The translations under genes and the position numbers were made by a program. This document shows, in pieces, positions 36,630 to 44,684 of a stretch of 64,000 nt of DNA. The notes beneath the pieces are model-generated. The model was not told the DNA's origin and did not search any database. It was given only the letters and a program-made list of their open reading frames with translations. Origin of the DNA: JBBCJR01 sp037190805 (GTDB lineage Bacteria; Pseudomonadota; Alphaproteobacteria; Sphingomonadales; Sphingomonadaceae). Numbering within the stretch: position 1 is the first letter of the stretch; each line of letters begins with the position of its first letter. The DNA lies in contig JBBCJR010000002.1 in NCBI GenBank assembly GCA_037190805.1, positions 62,001 through 126,000 on the forward strand, read 5' to 3'.

Positions 36630-37301
36630 TCAGGCGTTGAAGAGATTGCAGGCGGCGACGGCGCGGCTGGCGGTATTGGTGATGCCGAAGCTGTTGCGTT
36701 CGCGGATGACGAAGGTGGCTTCCGAACGGATCTTGGGCGACCCCAGGAATTTGCTGCTGATCAGCGGCTTGTAGGTATATTCGACTTCGACGAACATGAT
36801 CGCGTTGGCAGCTGGCGCGGTGACGCCGGTCACGGTTTGGGTGCCGCTGACGTTCTTGCCGCCGATCGCGGGCAGCGAACTGTCGGACTTGCCCTTGTCC
36901 TGAGTGCCGTATTTCGACGTCGAACTGAGCCTGCCGGTGCAGCGCTGCCAGACGATCCACTGGCCGTTGCTGGCGGCATTATTGGCGACTGACGACAGGA
37001 TGATGCGGCCGCGATTGGCGAAATCGAGCCTGGCATTGCTGTCCTTGGCGCCAAGGAAGATTTCCTGCACCACCGATTCGTCCATCGTCGCGCGGCCGCG
37101 CGCGGAGGTGTCGGCGACCATCTTGGCGATGCCGTTCACCTGCTGGTGGGCCAGCGCCATGTTGGCGACTTCCAGTCCGCCCATGATGGCAATCAGGAAC
37201 AGGGGCATGCCCATGGCGAACTCGACCATGGCGGTGCCGCGATCGTCCCGAACGAGCCGGTGGTCGAGATCATGAGAGGTGGATGTGATGACCATCTTCA
37301 T
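36630..37301 (-). CDS. TadE/TadF-like minor pseudopilin (second copy)
   Basis: A 223-residue protein with an N-terminal type-IVb-pilin-like segment: RDDRGTAMVEFAMGMPLFLIAIMGGLEVANMALA, with the E-F pair at the usual position after the cleavage site. The rest is a periplasmic domain. TadE-like proteins are processed by the Tad prepilin peptidase and help assemble Flp pili. ATG at 37301 overlaps the stop of the upstream TadE-like gene. Convergent with thrS, 30 nt apart. Confidence 0.82.
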   Translation of the reverse strand: MKMVITSTSHDLDHRLVRDDRGTAMVEFAMGMPLFLIAIMGGLEVANMALAHQQVNGIAKMVADTSARGRATMDESVVQEIFLGAKDSNARLDFANRGRIILSSVANNAASNGQWIVWQRCTGRLSSTSKYGTQDKGKSDSSLPAIGGKNVSGTQTVTGVTAPAANAIMFVEVEYTYKPLISSKFLGSPKIRSEATFVIRERNSFGITNTASRAVAACNLFNA

Positions 37302-37903
37302 GAACATTTGATCTGTGGCGAGGACGAACTGGACGACGCATAAGGTTCGTTCTGCATCACGGTCGTCGCGCTGATCGTCGCCGTTTCGGTGAAGCCAGCC
37401 ATCTTGACCAGGAAGGGGAACAGCGTTGGATAGGTCACAGTCGCCGAATAGCGGATGATGTCGTCGGCGTTGCCGAGGCCGGCGTAACCGCTGGAATTGC
37501 CGTTGTCCCACACGCCGTTGCGGTTGCGATCCTCATAGCAGTCGCCGATGTTATATTCGCCCACCGGCGCTGTGTCGGAGGTGATCGGCTCGGGTTTTCC
37601 GACGGCGCTGAAGGTGTCGTAGGATCGCTTGCTGATCTCTGGCGGCGCCGACCCGCGGATGCCGCTGGCGACCGTCGTGACGTAATTGTCGATCTGGGTG
37701 CCCGTGAACTGGCCGGTGGTCGCCATGCGGGCGGCCGCCTTCACCGCGCCGTCGAGGCGCGACAGCATCATCATCCGATACCCAAGCTCGATGCCGCCCA
37801 TGATGACCGTGAGCAGGGGAATCGAGAACAGCGCGAACTCGACCACCGACACGCCGCGCGTGTCGTGTCGCAGCCGCCGCCAGAAGCGAACACGCCCGAT
37901 CAC
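37298..37903 (-). CDS. TadE-like minor pseudopilin (first copy)
   Basis: A 201-residue protein starting at GTG 37903, which overlaps the TadG-like stop (GTGA). The pilin-like segment is HDTRGVSVVEFALFSIPLLTVIMGGIELGYRMMML, and the mature domain contains a DxNRNGVWD acidic loop of Ca-binding appearance (YEDRNRNGVWDNGN). It ends in a Ser-rich tail (SSSSSS) before PQIKCS. Together with the next gene it forms a duplicated TadE-like pair. Confidence 0.83.
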   Translation of the reverse strand: MIGRVRFWRRLRHDTRGVSVVEFALFSIPLLTVIMGGIELGYRMMMLSRLDGAVKAAARMATTGQFTGTQIDNYVTTVASGIRGSAPPEISKRSYDTFSAVGKPEPITSDTAPVGEYNIGDCYEDRNRNGVWDNGNSSGYAGLGNADDIIRYSATVTYPTLFPFLVKMAGFTETATISATTVMQNEPYASSSSSSPQIKCS

Positions 37904-39414
37904 TGCGCGATCCTCAGCTTGCCGATCGACCGGCCGATTTCCTGGAAGCGGGAGTTGAGCTGATCCTGGTTGGAAGCGGTCACCGCCATGTCGCTCGCGC
38001 TGGCGCAGGTGGTCAGCGTGCCGTCGGCGCCCGTGGCGAAGGCAATCGTCCAGATCGAGACGTTGAGCGACTTGGCCGCGTTGCAAGCCATCAGGAAGCG
38101 CTGCTTGTGCCGTCCATTCAGGTCCGAGCCCCCTCCGCTGACCCGCTTCTGGTAGGATTCGACGCCGTAGCTGCTGTAAAGCGTGCCGCCCGTATCCAGG
38201 AGACCGTCGGTCATGAAGATGATGTGACGGTTGACGGGCGCGCCGTTGAACTCGTCGGGATTGGCGAACACGCCGCCGGTCGAAATGAAGCGGGCGCCCC
38301 AGATCATGCCGATGTCGTGATAGGTGCCGCCGTCCGGATTCAGTTTGTCGACATATGATTTGAGGTCAGCGCGAGTCCAGGTGGCCAGCCTTTTGGCCTC
38401 CGTCGGGCAGGCGACCTGGCTTTTGCCTTCGACCAGTGCCGGGAGATAGGCGGGCCACTGGGTCGTCAGGTCCGTCGTGGGGACAAGGTTGATGTTGAGG
38501 TCCTTGGCGCCCGTGGGAATGGTGTATCCCGACGAGGAGGTGATCGTCGACACCGTCTGGCGTTCCTCGATACAGCCATCCCAGGTCGACGTGCTCGTCA
38601 GACGGCTGGTGACGTCGATATCGAATTCGGCATTGCCATAGGTGCGGCAATTGCCGTTGGCGCGGTAGGAAATGCAGCCATAGGAGTAATAGGGCGCAGT
38701 GCGCCGGACATAATGCTTCCCGGTCGGTTCGGCGGCGGTCAACACGCGTCCGACATTGACCGCGCTGGAATAGGGAACGACCGCGTAGCGCAGCCTCAGC
38801 CCACGCGAGGTGAGGTCGTTCTGGGCTTGCGTCAGTTCGTCATAGAGGCTCATCACCGCATCGCGCAGCGACTGGATCTTTGATTGTTTGTCGTTCCTCG
38901 GCGTGTCCCTCATCGATCCGGTGGTGTCCAGAACCAGAACGATATCGGTGTTGATCCAGTTCTGGCGCGCAATCGAGACCGCCCCGATATCGACGGTCTG
39001 GATACCGAACAGCTTCATGATCGTCGTCGGGATCTTGGTCGCTGCCTGGACGCGGACCGACGAGGTGTCGGGGCCGGTGATGCTGCTGGTCCAGTGACTG
39101 GGGCTGGCGCCGTAGGACGACTGCGGGAAATTGAAGGACAGGAACTTGTTCGCGGCTTCGGTCGCCTCGGTCATGCCGGTGCCGATCCGCGACCGCCGCC
39201 CGGCCAGCGCGGCGCTGTCCACCGCCTGTTGCAGACGCGCCTGTGCGAGATAGGCGCGCGAAATATCGACACCGCCGCCGATCGCGGCCATGACCGGTAT
39301 GACCGCGGCCGCGATCAGCGCCAGCGTATTGCCGCGCTGGTCCCGTGCCAGTTTTCCCACGCAGGCGGCAAGCCTGTATCCCAACCCGCGCAGCCTGTTC
39401 CCCGCCCGCATCAT
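37900..39414 (-). CDS. TadG-like pilus-assembly protein with von Willebrand A domain
   Basis: A 504-residue envelope protein. The N-terminal pilin-like membrane segment RDQRGNTLALIAAAVIPVMAAIGGGVDISRAY matches Flp pilus assembly TadG. A vWA domain follows with MIDAS DTTGSM (about 160) and FMTDG (about 405). Several cysteines and Ser/Thr/Tyr-rich loops mark an exported protein. Likely helps stabilise or anchor the Tad pilus at the envelope. First gene of the TadG-TadE-TadE block; divergent from the NDUFAF6-like gene. Confidence 0.86.
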   Translation of the reverse strand: MMRAGNRLRGLGYRLAACVGKLARDQRGNTLALIAAAVIPVMAAIGGGVDISRAYLAQARLQQAVDSAALAGRRSRIGTGMTEATEAANKFLSFNFPQSSYGASPSHWTSSITGPDTSSVRVQAATKIPTTIMKLFGIQTVDIGAVSIARQNWINTDIVLVLDTTGSMRDTPRNDKQSKIQSLRDAVMSLYDELTQAQNDLTSRGLRLRYAVVPYSSAVNVGRVLTAAEPTGKHYVRRTAPYYSYGCISYRANGNCRTYGNAEFDIDVTSRLTSTSTWDGCIEERQTVSTITSSSGYTIPTGAKDLNINLVPTTDLTTQWPAYLPALVEGKSQVACPTEAKRLATWTRADLKSYVDKLNPDGGTYHDIGMIWGARFISTGGVFANPDEFNGAPVNRHIIFMTDGLLDTGGTLYSSYGVESYQKRVSGGGSDLNGRHKQRFLMACNAAKSLNVSIWTIAFATGADGTLTTCASASDMAVTASNQDQLNSRFQEIGRSIGKLRIAQ

Positions 39415-39496
39415 GATCGCGTCCGCCCTGTCGACTCCGAAGCCGGGCAGCTATGGCGGTATCACGCCTAAGGACCATTCAAGCGACAAGGTTAAC

Positions 39497-40198
39497 ATGC
39501 CGGAAACCAACATAGATGAGGCCCTGTTCGCGGATCTCCTGGCGCAGGACCCGGACCGCTTCCTGGCGGCCAGCCATTGCTCCCGTCCGGCGCGGGCCGG
39601 CGTTGCGGCGTTGTTCGCGCTCGACCTGGCATTCGGTCATGTGCTTGTCACCACGCGCGAGCCGATGCTGGGCGAAATGCGTTTCGCCTGGTGGCGCGAG
39701 ACACTGGAGAAACTGGGACGTGCCGAGCCTCCGGCGGAGCCGGTGCTGGCCGCGCTTTCCACCCATGTTCTGCCGGCTGGCATCGGCGGGGAAGAGCTGG
39801 CCGTGATGGAGGACGGCTGGCTGGTCCTGCTCGACGACCGGCTGGACCGCGCCGCGCTGATGCGTCACGCGCGCCGGCGGGGCGGGGTGTTGTTCGAGCT
39901 GATCGCCCGCCGACTCGGGGTTGTCGATATCAATGATGATCTCCGGACGGCCGGGGAGGGGTGGGCCTTCGCCGACCTGTCCCGCCGGCTTGGGGAGCCT
40001 ACCATCAGCGCCCTGGCGCGTGAGGAGGCACGGGCACGGCTGAAGGGCTGGCGCATTCCGGCCAATGCCGGCAGGGCGCGACCATTGCTGGCGCTGGCTG
40101 CCCTCGCGCGTCACGATGTCACCAATTCATCGCGCTATCGGCCGGGCTCTCCCGCCAGACAGCTGCGCTATCTGTGGCATCGCATGCTGGCGGGATGA
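39497..40198 (+). CDS. Squalene/phytoene-synthase-like protein, NDUFAF6 type
   Basis: A 233-residue all-alpha protein with the trans-isoprenyl synthase fold signature (FALDLAFGHVL, GEMRFAWWRETL at 59-70) but no visible Asp-rich DxxxD metal motif, so isoprenoid synthase activity is doubtful. It resembles the short NDUFAF6-like branch, which in eukaryotes is a complex I assembly factor; that role here is inference. ATG at 39497 follows a weak ribosome site. It lies on the strand opposite to the Tad genes on both sides. Confidence 0.72.
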   Translation: MPETNIDEALFADLLAQDPDRFLAASHCSRPARAGVAALFALDLAFGHVLVTTREPMLGEMRFAWWRETLEKLGRAEPPAEPVLAALSTHVLPAGIGGEELAVMEDGWLVLLDDRLDRAALMRHARRRGGVLFELIARRLGVVDINDDLRTAGEGWAFADLSRRLGEPTISALAREEARARLKGWRIPANAGRARPLLALAALARHDVTNSSRYRPGSPARQLRYLWHRMLAG

Positions 40199-40267
40199 AA
40201 AGAGCTTACATCCGCCGCCTGACGCTGGTTAGTCTGACCCTGGTCGATACGTGGAGAGGGATGGAAA

Positions 40268-40723
40268 ATGGTTCGCTGGCTTGCCGCCGCGTTGGCGGTC
40301 GTGCTCATGGTGGTGGGCATCCTGTTCTGGCGTCATGACCGGGCGGGGGCCGAGGCACCGCCGATGCTCGCGCCGCCCCCCGCCGCATCCGCCGAGGTGA
40401 CGCCTGCGGATGATCCACCACCGGCAGCCAGCGAAGCAACGCGCGAGGAGCGACGTTTCCGCCGCTATGACCGCGATCGGGACGGGATCGTCGCGCGCGA
40501 GGAGTATCTGCGCAGCCGGCGGACTGCTTTCGCCAAGCTCGACACCAATGGCGACGGGCGGCTGAGCTTCGAGGAGTGGGCAATCCGCACGACAACCAAA
40601 TTCGCCCAGGCCGATGCCGACCGCTCGGGCGGGCTGAACGCGGCCGAATTCGCGACCACCGCGGTCAAGCGGGCGCCACCCAAGGCGCGGACGGAATGCG
40701 TCTGCGCCCCGGACGACGACTGA
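40268..40723 (+). CDS. Membrane-anchored EF-hand protein
   Basis: A 151-residue protein: N-terminal hydrophobic segment (residues 3-22), Pro/Ala-rich linker, then three EF-hand loops: DRDRDGIVAREE, DTNGDGRLSFEE and DADRSGGLNAAE, each with Asp at position 1 and Glu at 12. It ends with CVCAPDDD. Probably binds calcium at the periplasmic face. It sits 3'-to-3' with tadC, only 6 nt apart. Partner unknown. Confidence 0.87.
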   Translation: MVRWLAAALAVVLMVVGILFWRHDRAGAEAPPMLAPPPAASAEVTPADDPPPAASEATREERRFRRYDRDRDGIVAREEYLRSRRTAFAKLDTNGDGRLSFEEWAIRTTTKFAQADADRSGGLNAAEFATTAVKRAPPKARTECVCAPDDD

Positions 40724-40729
40724 CCGGTC

Positions 40730-41716
40730 TTATTTGCCGATCAGGTTGTCGGCGATGGAACAGGCCGCCGGGCCGAGGATGACGACGAACAGCGTCGGCA
40801 GGATGAAGAGGATGAGGGGCACGGTCATGATCGCCGGCAGGCGTGCCGCCTTTTCCTCGGCCCGCATCATCCGGTCGTTGCGGAACTCGGCCGACAGGGT
40901 CCTCAGCGCGCTGGCCAGCGGGGTGCCGTATTTCTCGGTCTGGATCATGGTGGTGACGACGCCGCGAATGGCATCGCTGTTGCACCGCCAGGCGAGGTTC
41001 TCGAACGCCTGACGCCGATCGGTGAGGAAGCTGAGCTCGATCGCGGTCAGCGCGAACTCATCGCCGATCTCCGGAAACCCCTTGCCCAGTTCGCGCGAGA
41101 CGCGGGAAAAGGCGGCATCGACGGTGAGGCCGGCCTCGGCACAGATGACCAGCAGGTCGAGCGCGTCGGGCAACCCCTTTTGGATCGCGGCCGCGCGCTT
41201 GGTGATCATGTTCTGCACGAACAGATCCGGCGCCTTGTAGCCGAGGATCAGCGACCCGCAGGCCAGCCCGGTGCGCTTCCATGTCGCCCATTCGGGAAAC
41301 CAGTCGAGCACGTAGAGGCCGAAGATGACCGTGCCGCCGATGATGATCGGCAAGGCCAGCCGCCCGAAGATGACGGCGATGGCGGCATCCTTGGAACGGA
41401 CGCCGGCCTGGGCCAGCTTCTGCTGCGCTTCCTTGAGCTGGGTGTCCTGCAGCACCGACAGGCGCTTCAGAATGGCGCGCATCTGGTCGGTGTTGGCGCT
41501 GCTCTTGCCCGTGACGCTGGCGCGCTTGCGGGTGGCGGTGATGCCCGCCTTCAACTGTTCGCGCCGCTCCTGCAGCGCCTTGACGCGCTTCGTCATGGGG
41601 TCGCGGACGCTCATCGCCGCCCACATCGCCAGGATGACCGACAGGGTCGCCACGCCGGCAAGAACCGTGGCGAGATCGGTGGCGGTGAAGCCCATGAACA
41701 GCGTCTTTTCGTCCAT
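40730..41716 (-). CDS. tadC: Tad pilus inner-membrane platform protein TadC
   Basis: A 328-residue type II secretion GspF-like platform subunit. Hydrophobic ends (about residues 15-35 and 300-325) flank a cytoplasmic core with KGLPDALDLLVICAEAGLTVDAAFSRV and the matching ALRTLSAEFRNDRMMRAEEKAARLPA. With TadB it forms the inner-membrane base on which the pilus motor acts. It starts 1 nt after the tadB stop. The motor ATPase gene is not in the window. Confidence 0.9.
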   Translation of the reverse strand: MDEKTLFMGFTATDLATVLAGVATLSVILAMWAAMSVRDPMTKRVKALQERREQLKAGITATRKRASVTGKSSANTDQMRAILKRLSVLQDTQLKEAQQKLAQAGVRSKDAAIAVIFGRLALPIIIGGTVIFGLYVLDWFPEWATWKRTGLACGSLILGYKAPDLFVQNMITKRAAAIQKGLPDALDLLVICAEAGLTVDAAFSRVSRELGKGFPEIGDEFALTAIELSFLTDRRQAFENLAWRCNSDAIRGVVTTMIQTEKYGTPLASALRTLSAEFRNDRMMRAEEKAARLPAIMTVPLILFILPTLFVVILGPAACSIADNLIGK

Positions 41717-41717
41717 A

Positions 41718-42695
41718 TCAGATCTCGAAGCTGACCATCTTGGCCATGATGAAGGCGCCGATGCACATCCAGACGAGGCCGAGCCCGCCCGTCACCATCA
41801 GGCGCGGATCGGTGAGAAAACCGCCCATATAGCTGGGGTTGATCGACCAGATCAGACCGAAGACGATGAACGGCAGTGAGCCGACGATATAGGCCGATGC
41901 CTTCGATTCCGACGACATCGCCTTGATCTTCAGTTTCATCTGCGACCGCTTCCGCAGCACATCCGACAGGTTGGCGAGCGTCTCGGCCAGGTTGCCGCCG
42001 GTCTCGCGCTGGATCGCCAGCGTGATGACGAAGAACTGGAATTCCGGGGTGCCGAGTCGATCGGCCGTTTCCTGAAGCGCCTGCTCCATCGTGCGGCCGA
42101 TCTTCACCTTGTCGGTGACGCGCCGGAACTCGATGCCGACGGGTCCGGGGATTTCGCGCGCGACGACGTTCATGGTCTCGGAAATCGGCAGACCCGACCT
42201 CAGCCCGCGGACCAGGAGGTCGATGGCATCGGGAAAACGCTTGGTGAACTGGGCAATCCGCCGCTGGATCAGGAAACCGACAGTGAAATGCGGAATGGCG
42301 AGGCCGAGGAAAAGACCGACGAGCAGCGCCAGGGCGAGGGGTAGTCCGCGCAACCACAGCAGCATGGCAAAGGTGAACGCGATCCCGCCGATCGCTATGC
42401 CGTATTGGCCGACCGACCAGTCCTTGCCGGTCTTTTCAAGCCGCTTGTGAAGCTGGGCCGGGTTCGGCAGCACCCGCTTCACCACCTGATCCATGCGGGT
42501 CGCCTGGGCGTGCTGGATGCGGCGCAGCTGCGCCTGGGCGGCGATGATCTGCGAGCCTGAATGGCGTTCTTTCAGACCATCCAGACGCCGGGTCATGCGC
42601 TTGGACGAGCCGGAGCCGGAAAAAGCCAGATAGCCCATGCCCGCCATCAGGCACAGCAGCACCATCAGCAGCAGTGCCGGCAGGACTTGACCCAT
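41718..42695 (-). CDS. tadB: Tad pilus inner-membrane platform protein TadB
   Basis: A 325-residue GspF-domain protein. Core motif FPDAIDLLVRGLRSGLPISETMNVVAREI, followed by GRTMEQALQETADRLGTPEFQFFVITLAIQRETGGNLAETLANLSDVLR, with hydrophobic segments near both ends. GGAGG lies 5-6 nt upstream of the ATG at 42695. Its upstream neighbour is cpaE, only 53 nt away, where cpaF/tadA would normally sit. Confidence 0.9.
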   Translation of the reverse strand: MGQVLPALLLMVLLCLMAGMGYLAFSGSGSSKRMTRRLDGLKERHSGSQIIAAQAQLRRIQHAQATRMDQVVKRVLPNPAQLHKRLEKTGKDWSVGQYGIAIGGIAFTFAMLLWLRGLPLALALLVGLFLGLAIPHFTVGFLIQRRIAQFTKRFPDAIDLLVRGLRSGLPISETMNVVAREIPGPVGIEFRRVTDKVKIGRTMEQALQETADRLGTPEFQFFVITLAIQRETGGNLAETLANLSDVLRKRSQMKLKIKAMSSESKASAYIVGSLPFIVFGLIWSINPSYMGGFLTDPRLMVTGGLGLVWMCIGAFIMAKMVSFEI

Positions 42696-42748
42696 GCTTC
42701 ACCTCCGTGGCGCCGCACCGGAGCGGTGCGGGCCATGCCTTTTCGATC

Positions 42749-44029
42749 TCAGACGGCTTCGGCTTTCGCCCTGGCTTTGGCCGGGAGCAGCGACTTCAGA
42801 TTGCCGAGCAGCGACTTGCTGCCCGCCGTCTCTTCGCCGGCATCGGTGTCGCCGCCATCGACGATCGCCCTGACCAGATGGCCCATCGGTGTCGCCAGCT
42901 TCGATCCCTTGCCGGCGTCGGCCAGGCACTTGCCGAGCTTTGCGGCTTCCACCGCGACCTTCATGTCGAGGGGCAGAATGACGTCGATCTTGCGTTCGAT
43001 CGAGCCTTCGAAATCCTTGCGGCCGATCTCCGTGCCCTGGGCGCCCACCTTGTTGGCCACGATCAGGACGCGGGCGGCTGGCGCATTGGCTTTCAGCCAC
43101 GACAGCAGCCGGATGGTGTCGCGTGTCCCGACCAGCGTCAGTTCGGTCACGACAACGACCGTCTGGGCATCGTTGATCAGGTGCGGATGCTGCACCATCA
43201 CCGAGCGGGGCAGGTCCATCACCACGCAGTCGAAGGCGTTGCGCATCTCCTCCTGCAGCTGGAACAGCGCCTGGCCGTCCATCAGCAGCGGCTGGTTGAT
43301 GGTCGCCTCGGCCGACAGCACCGACAGCGTGTCGGTCGCCTTGACCATCGCGCGCTCGATGAACAGTCCATCGATGCGGCTGGGATTCTCCAGCGCGTCC
43401 GTCAGGCCCCGGCCCGGTTCCAGATCGAAGGCGAGGGCGCCGGTCCCGAAATGCACATCGAGATCCAGCAGTGCAGTGGCGCGGTTGCCATCCTGGCTGA
43501 TCAGCCAGGCGAGCGAGGTCGATAGCGTCGAGGCGCCGACACCACCGCGCACGCCGATGACGGCGGTCAGTACGCGCGGCTTCGACTTGTCGGCTTCCGG
43601 CGTGCGCGGACCCATCAGCACCGTCTGGGCAGCCATGAAGGTTTCCCGCAGCTGATCCGTCGACAGCGGCTTCAGCACATAATCGTGGATGCCCGAGCCC
43701 AGCAGGTCGCGATAAAGCCGCACATCGTTGACCATGCCGCTGGCGATGACGATCGTTCCCGGTTCGCAGACTTCTGCGAGTGCGTTGATATCGTTCAGCG
43801 GATCGCCGGATTCCGACAGGTCGACGAACAGGATCGATGGGCTCGCCGAAACGGACAGTGTCTGAACCGCGTTCCGGAGGCCGCCCTTGTTGATCTTGTC
43901 GGTGGGCCAGCCCATTTCGGCCGCCACCGGGCGCAGCGCTTCGGCCGTTTCCTCGTCGCAGACGAAGGCGATGAACGGGTCACGCATGCCGCCGCCTGGC
44001 CGGCGGCTCGGATTCCAGGGCGCGTTCAT
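42749..44029 (-). CDS. cpaE: Tad pilus assembly protein CpaE/TadZ
   Basis: A 426-residue ParA/MinD-like protein with an N-terminal receiver-like part (ILFVDLSESGD, DYVLKPLSTDQL) and a deviant Walker A GVRGGVGAST (159-168) in which both usual lysines are replaced, as in many CpaE proteins. DLDVHFGTGALAFDLEPGRGLTDAL and VVMDLPRS (Walker B) follow. CpaE/TadZ directs the pilus machine to the cell pole. The ATG overlaps the cpaD stop (ATGA). Confidence 0.9.
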   Translation of the reverse strand: MNAPWNPSRRPGGGMRDPFIAFVCDEETAEALRPVAAEMGWPTDKINKGGLRNAVQTLSVSASPSILFVDLSESGDPLNDINALAEVCEPGTIVIASGMVNDVRLYRDLLGSGIHDYVLKPLSTDQLRETFMAAQTVLMGPRTPEADKSKPRVLTAVIGVRGGVGASTLSTSLAWLISQDGNRATALLDLDVHFGTGALAFDLEPGRGLTDALENPSRIDGLFIERAMVKATDTLSVLSAEATINQPLLMDGQALFQLQEEMRNAFDCVVMDLPRSVMVQHPHLINDAQTVVVVTELTLVGTRDTIRLLSWLKANAPAARVLIVANKVGAQGTEIGRKDFEGSIERKIDVILPLDMKVAVEAAKLGKCLADAGKGSKLATPMGHLVRAIVDGGDTDAGEETAGSKSLLGNLKSLLPAKARAKAEAV

Positions 44030-44658
44030 CGACGACCTCCCACGGTGGTGCCTTGCAAGGCCCCTGATCCTGTCGGCTCCATCTTACGCCAGGCGTTGAC
44101 GGCCTTGACGGTGGAGGTCGCCTCACCGCCGCGATAGGGGGTGCCGGTTACGAGATCATTGGGGTCGGCAACCGCCGCAGCCCAGTTGCTGCGGGTGGCG
44201 CAACCGAAGTTGGACATGGTCGAGGAGGCGAATTCGGGCTGGGACATACGGCTCCAGTCAGGGCAATTGGGGACGCTCGCCGTCGCACGGGTGACAACCA
44301 CCCGGAGCGTTCCGGGCGTGACATTGCCGGGCGTCACGGGCGATGTCGCTTCTGGCAGCAGACCATAGCGGGCGACCACGGCGGCAACCCCCGCCCGCCG
44401 TCCGGCGGCGCCGGCGGCGACCGGGTCGTCGATCGTCACCTGGTCGGAATAGGCGAGGCCGATCGCTTCGAACCATCCGTCCAGCCGCTCGGCGGAACCG
44501 GGGGCGAGGGTGTCGCCCTGGGTCGTGAGGTTGATGGCCATGTCGCTGCGCTGAACGACCGGCTTATGCACCGATTCCAGCGTGCGGTTGACCGGGCCGC
44601 AGGCAGCGACGGCGACCAGCACACCGAGAGACAGCAGCGGCTTGGCGAAACGGGTCAT
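44026..44658 (-). CDS. cpaD: CpaD family pilus assembly lipoprotein
   Basis: A 210-residue lipoprotein with lipobox VAVAAC (C20). The body contains VVVTRATASVPNCPDWSRMSQPEF and SNFGCATRSNWAAAVADPNDLVTG, diagnostic for CpaD. It is an outer-membrane-associated accessory of the CpaC secretin. The start is at 44658 (MTRFAKPLLS); the ten codons upstream in frame are not signal-like. 26 nt separate it from cpaC. Confidence 0.92.
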   Translation of the reverse strand: MTRFAKPLLSLGVLVAVAACGPVNRTLESVHKPVVQRSDMAINLTTQGDTLAPGSAERLDGWFEAIGLAYSDQVTIDDPVAAGAAGRRAGVAAVVARYGLLPEATSPVTPGNVTPGTLRVVVTRATASVPNCPDWSRMSQPEFASSTMSNFGCATRSNWAAAVADPNDLVTGTPYRGGEATSTVKAVNAWRKMEPTGSGALQGTTVGGRR

Positions 44659-44684
44659 CGAGCGACCTCCTTGGGGGTGCCTCA

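Noticed and set aside
41718..42695. Possibility that this gene is a general type II secretion protein, not TadB
   Set aside because: Its neighbours are specifically CpaA-E and TadC, and its length and motif order fit TadB.
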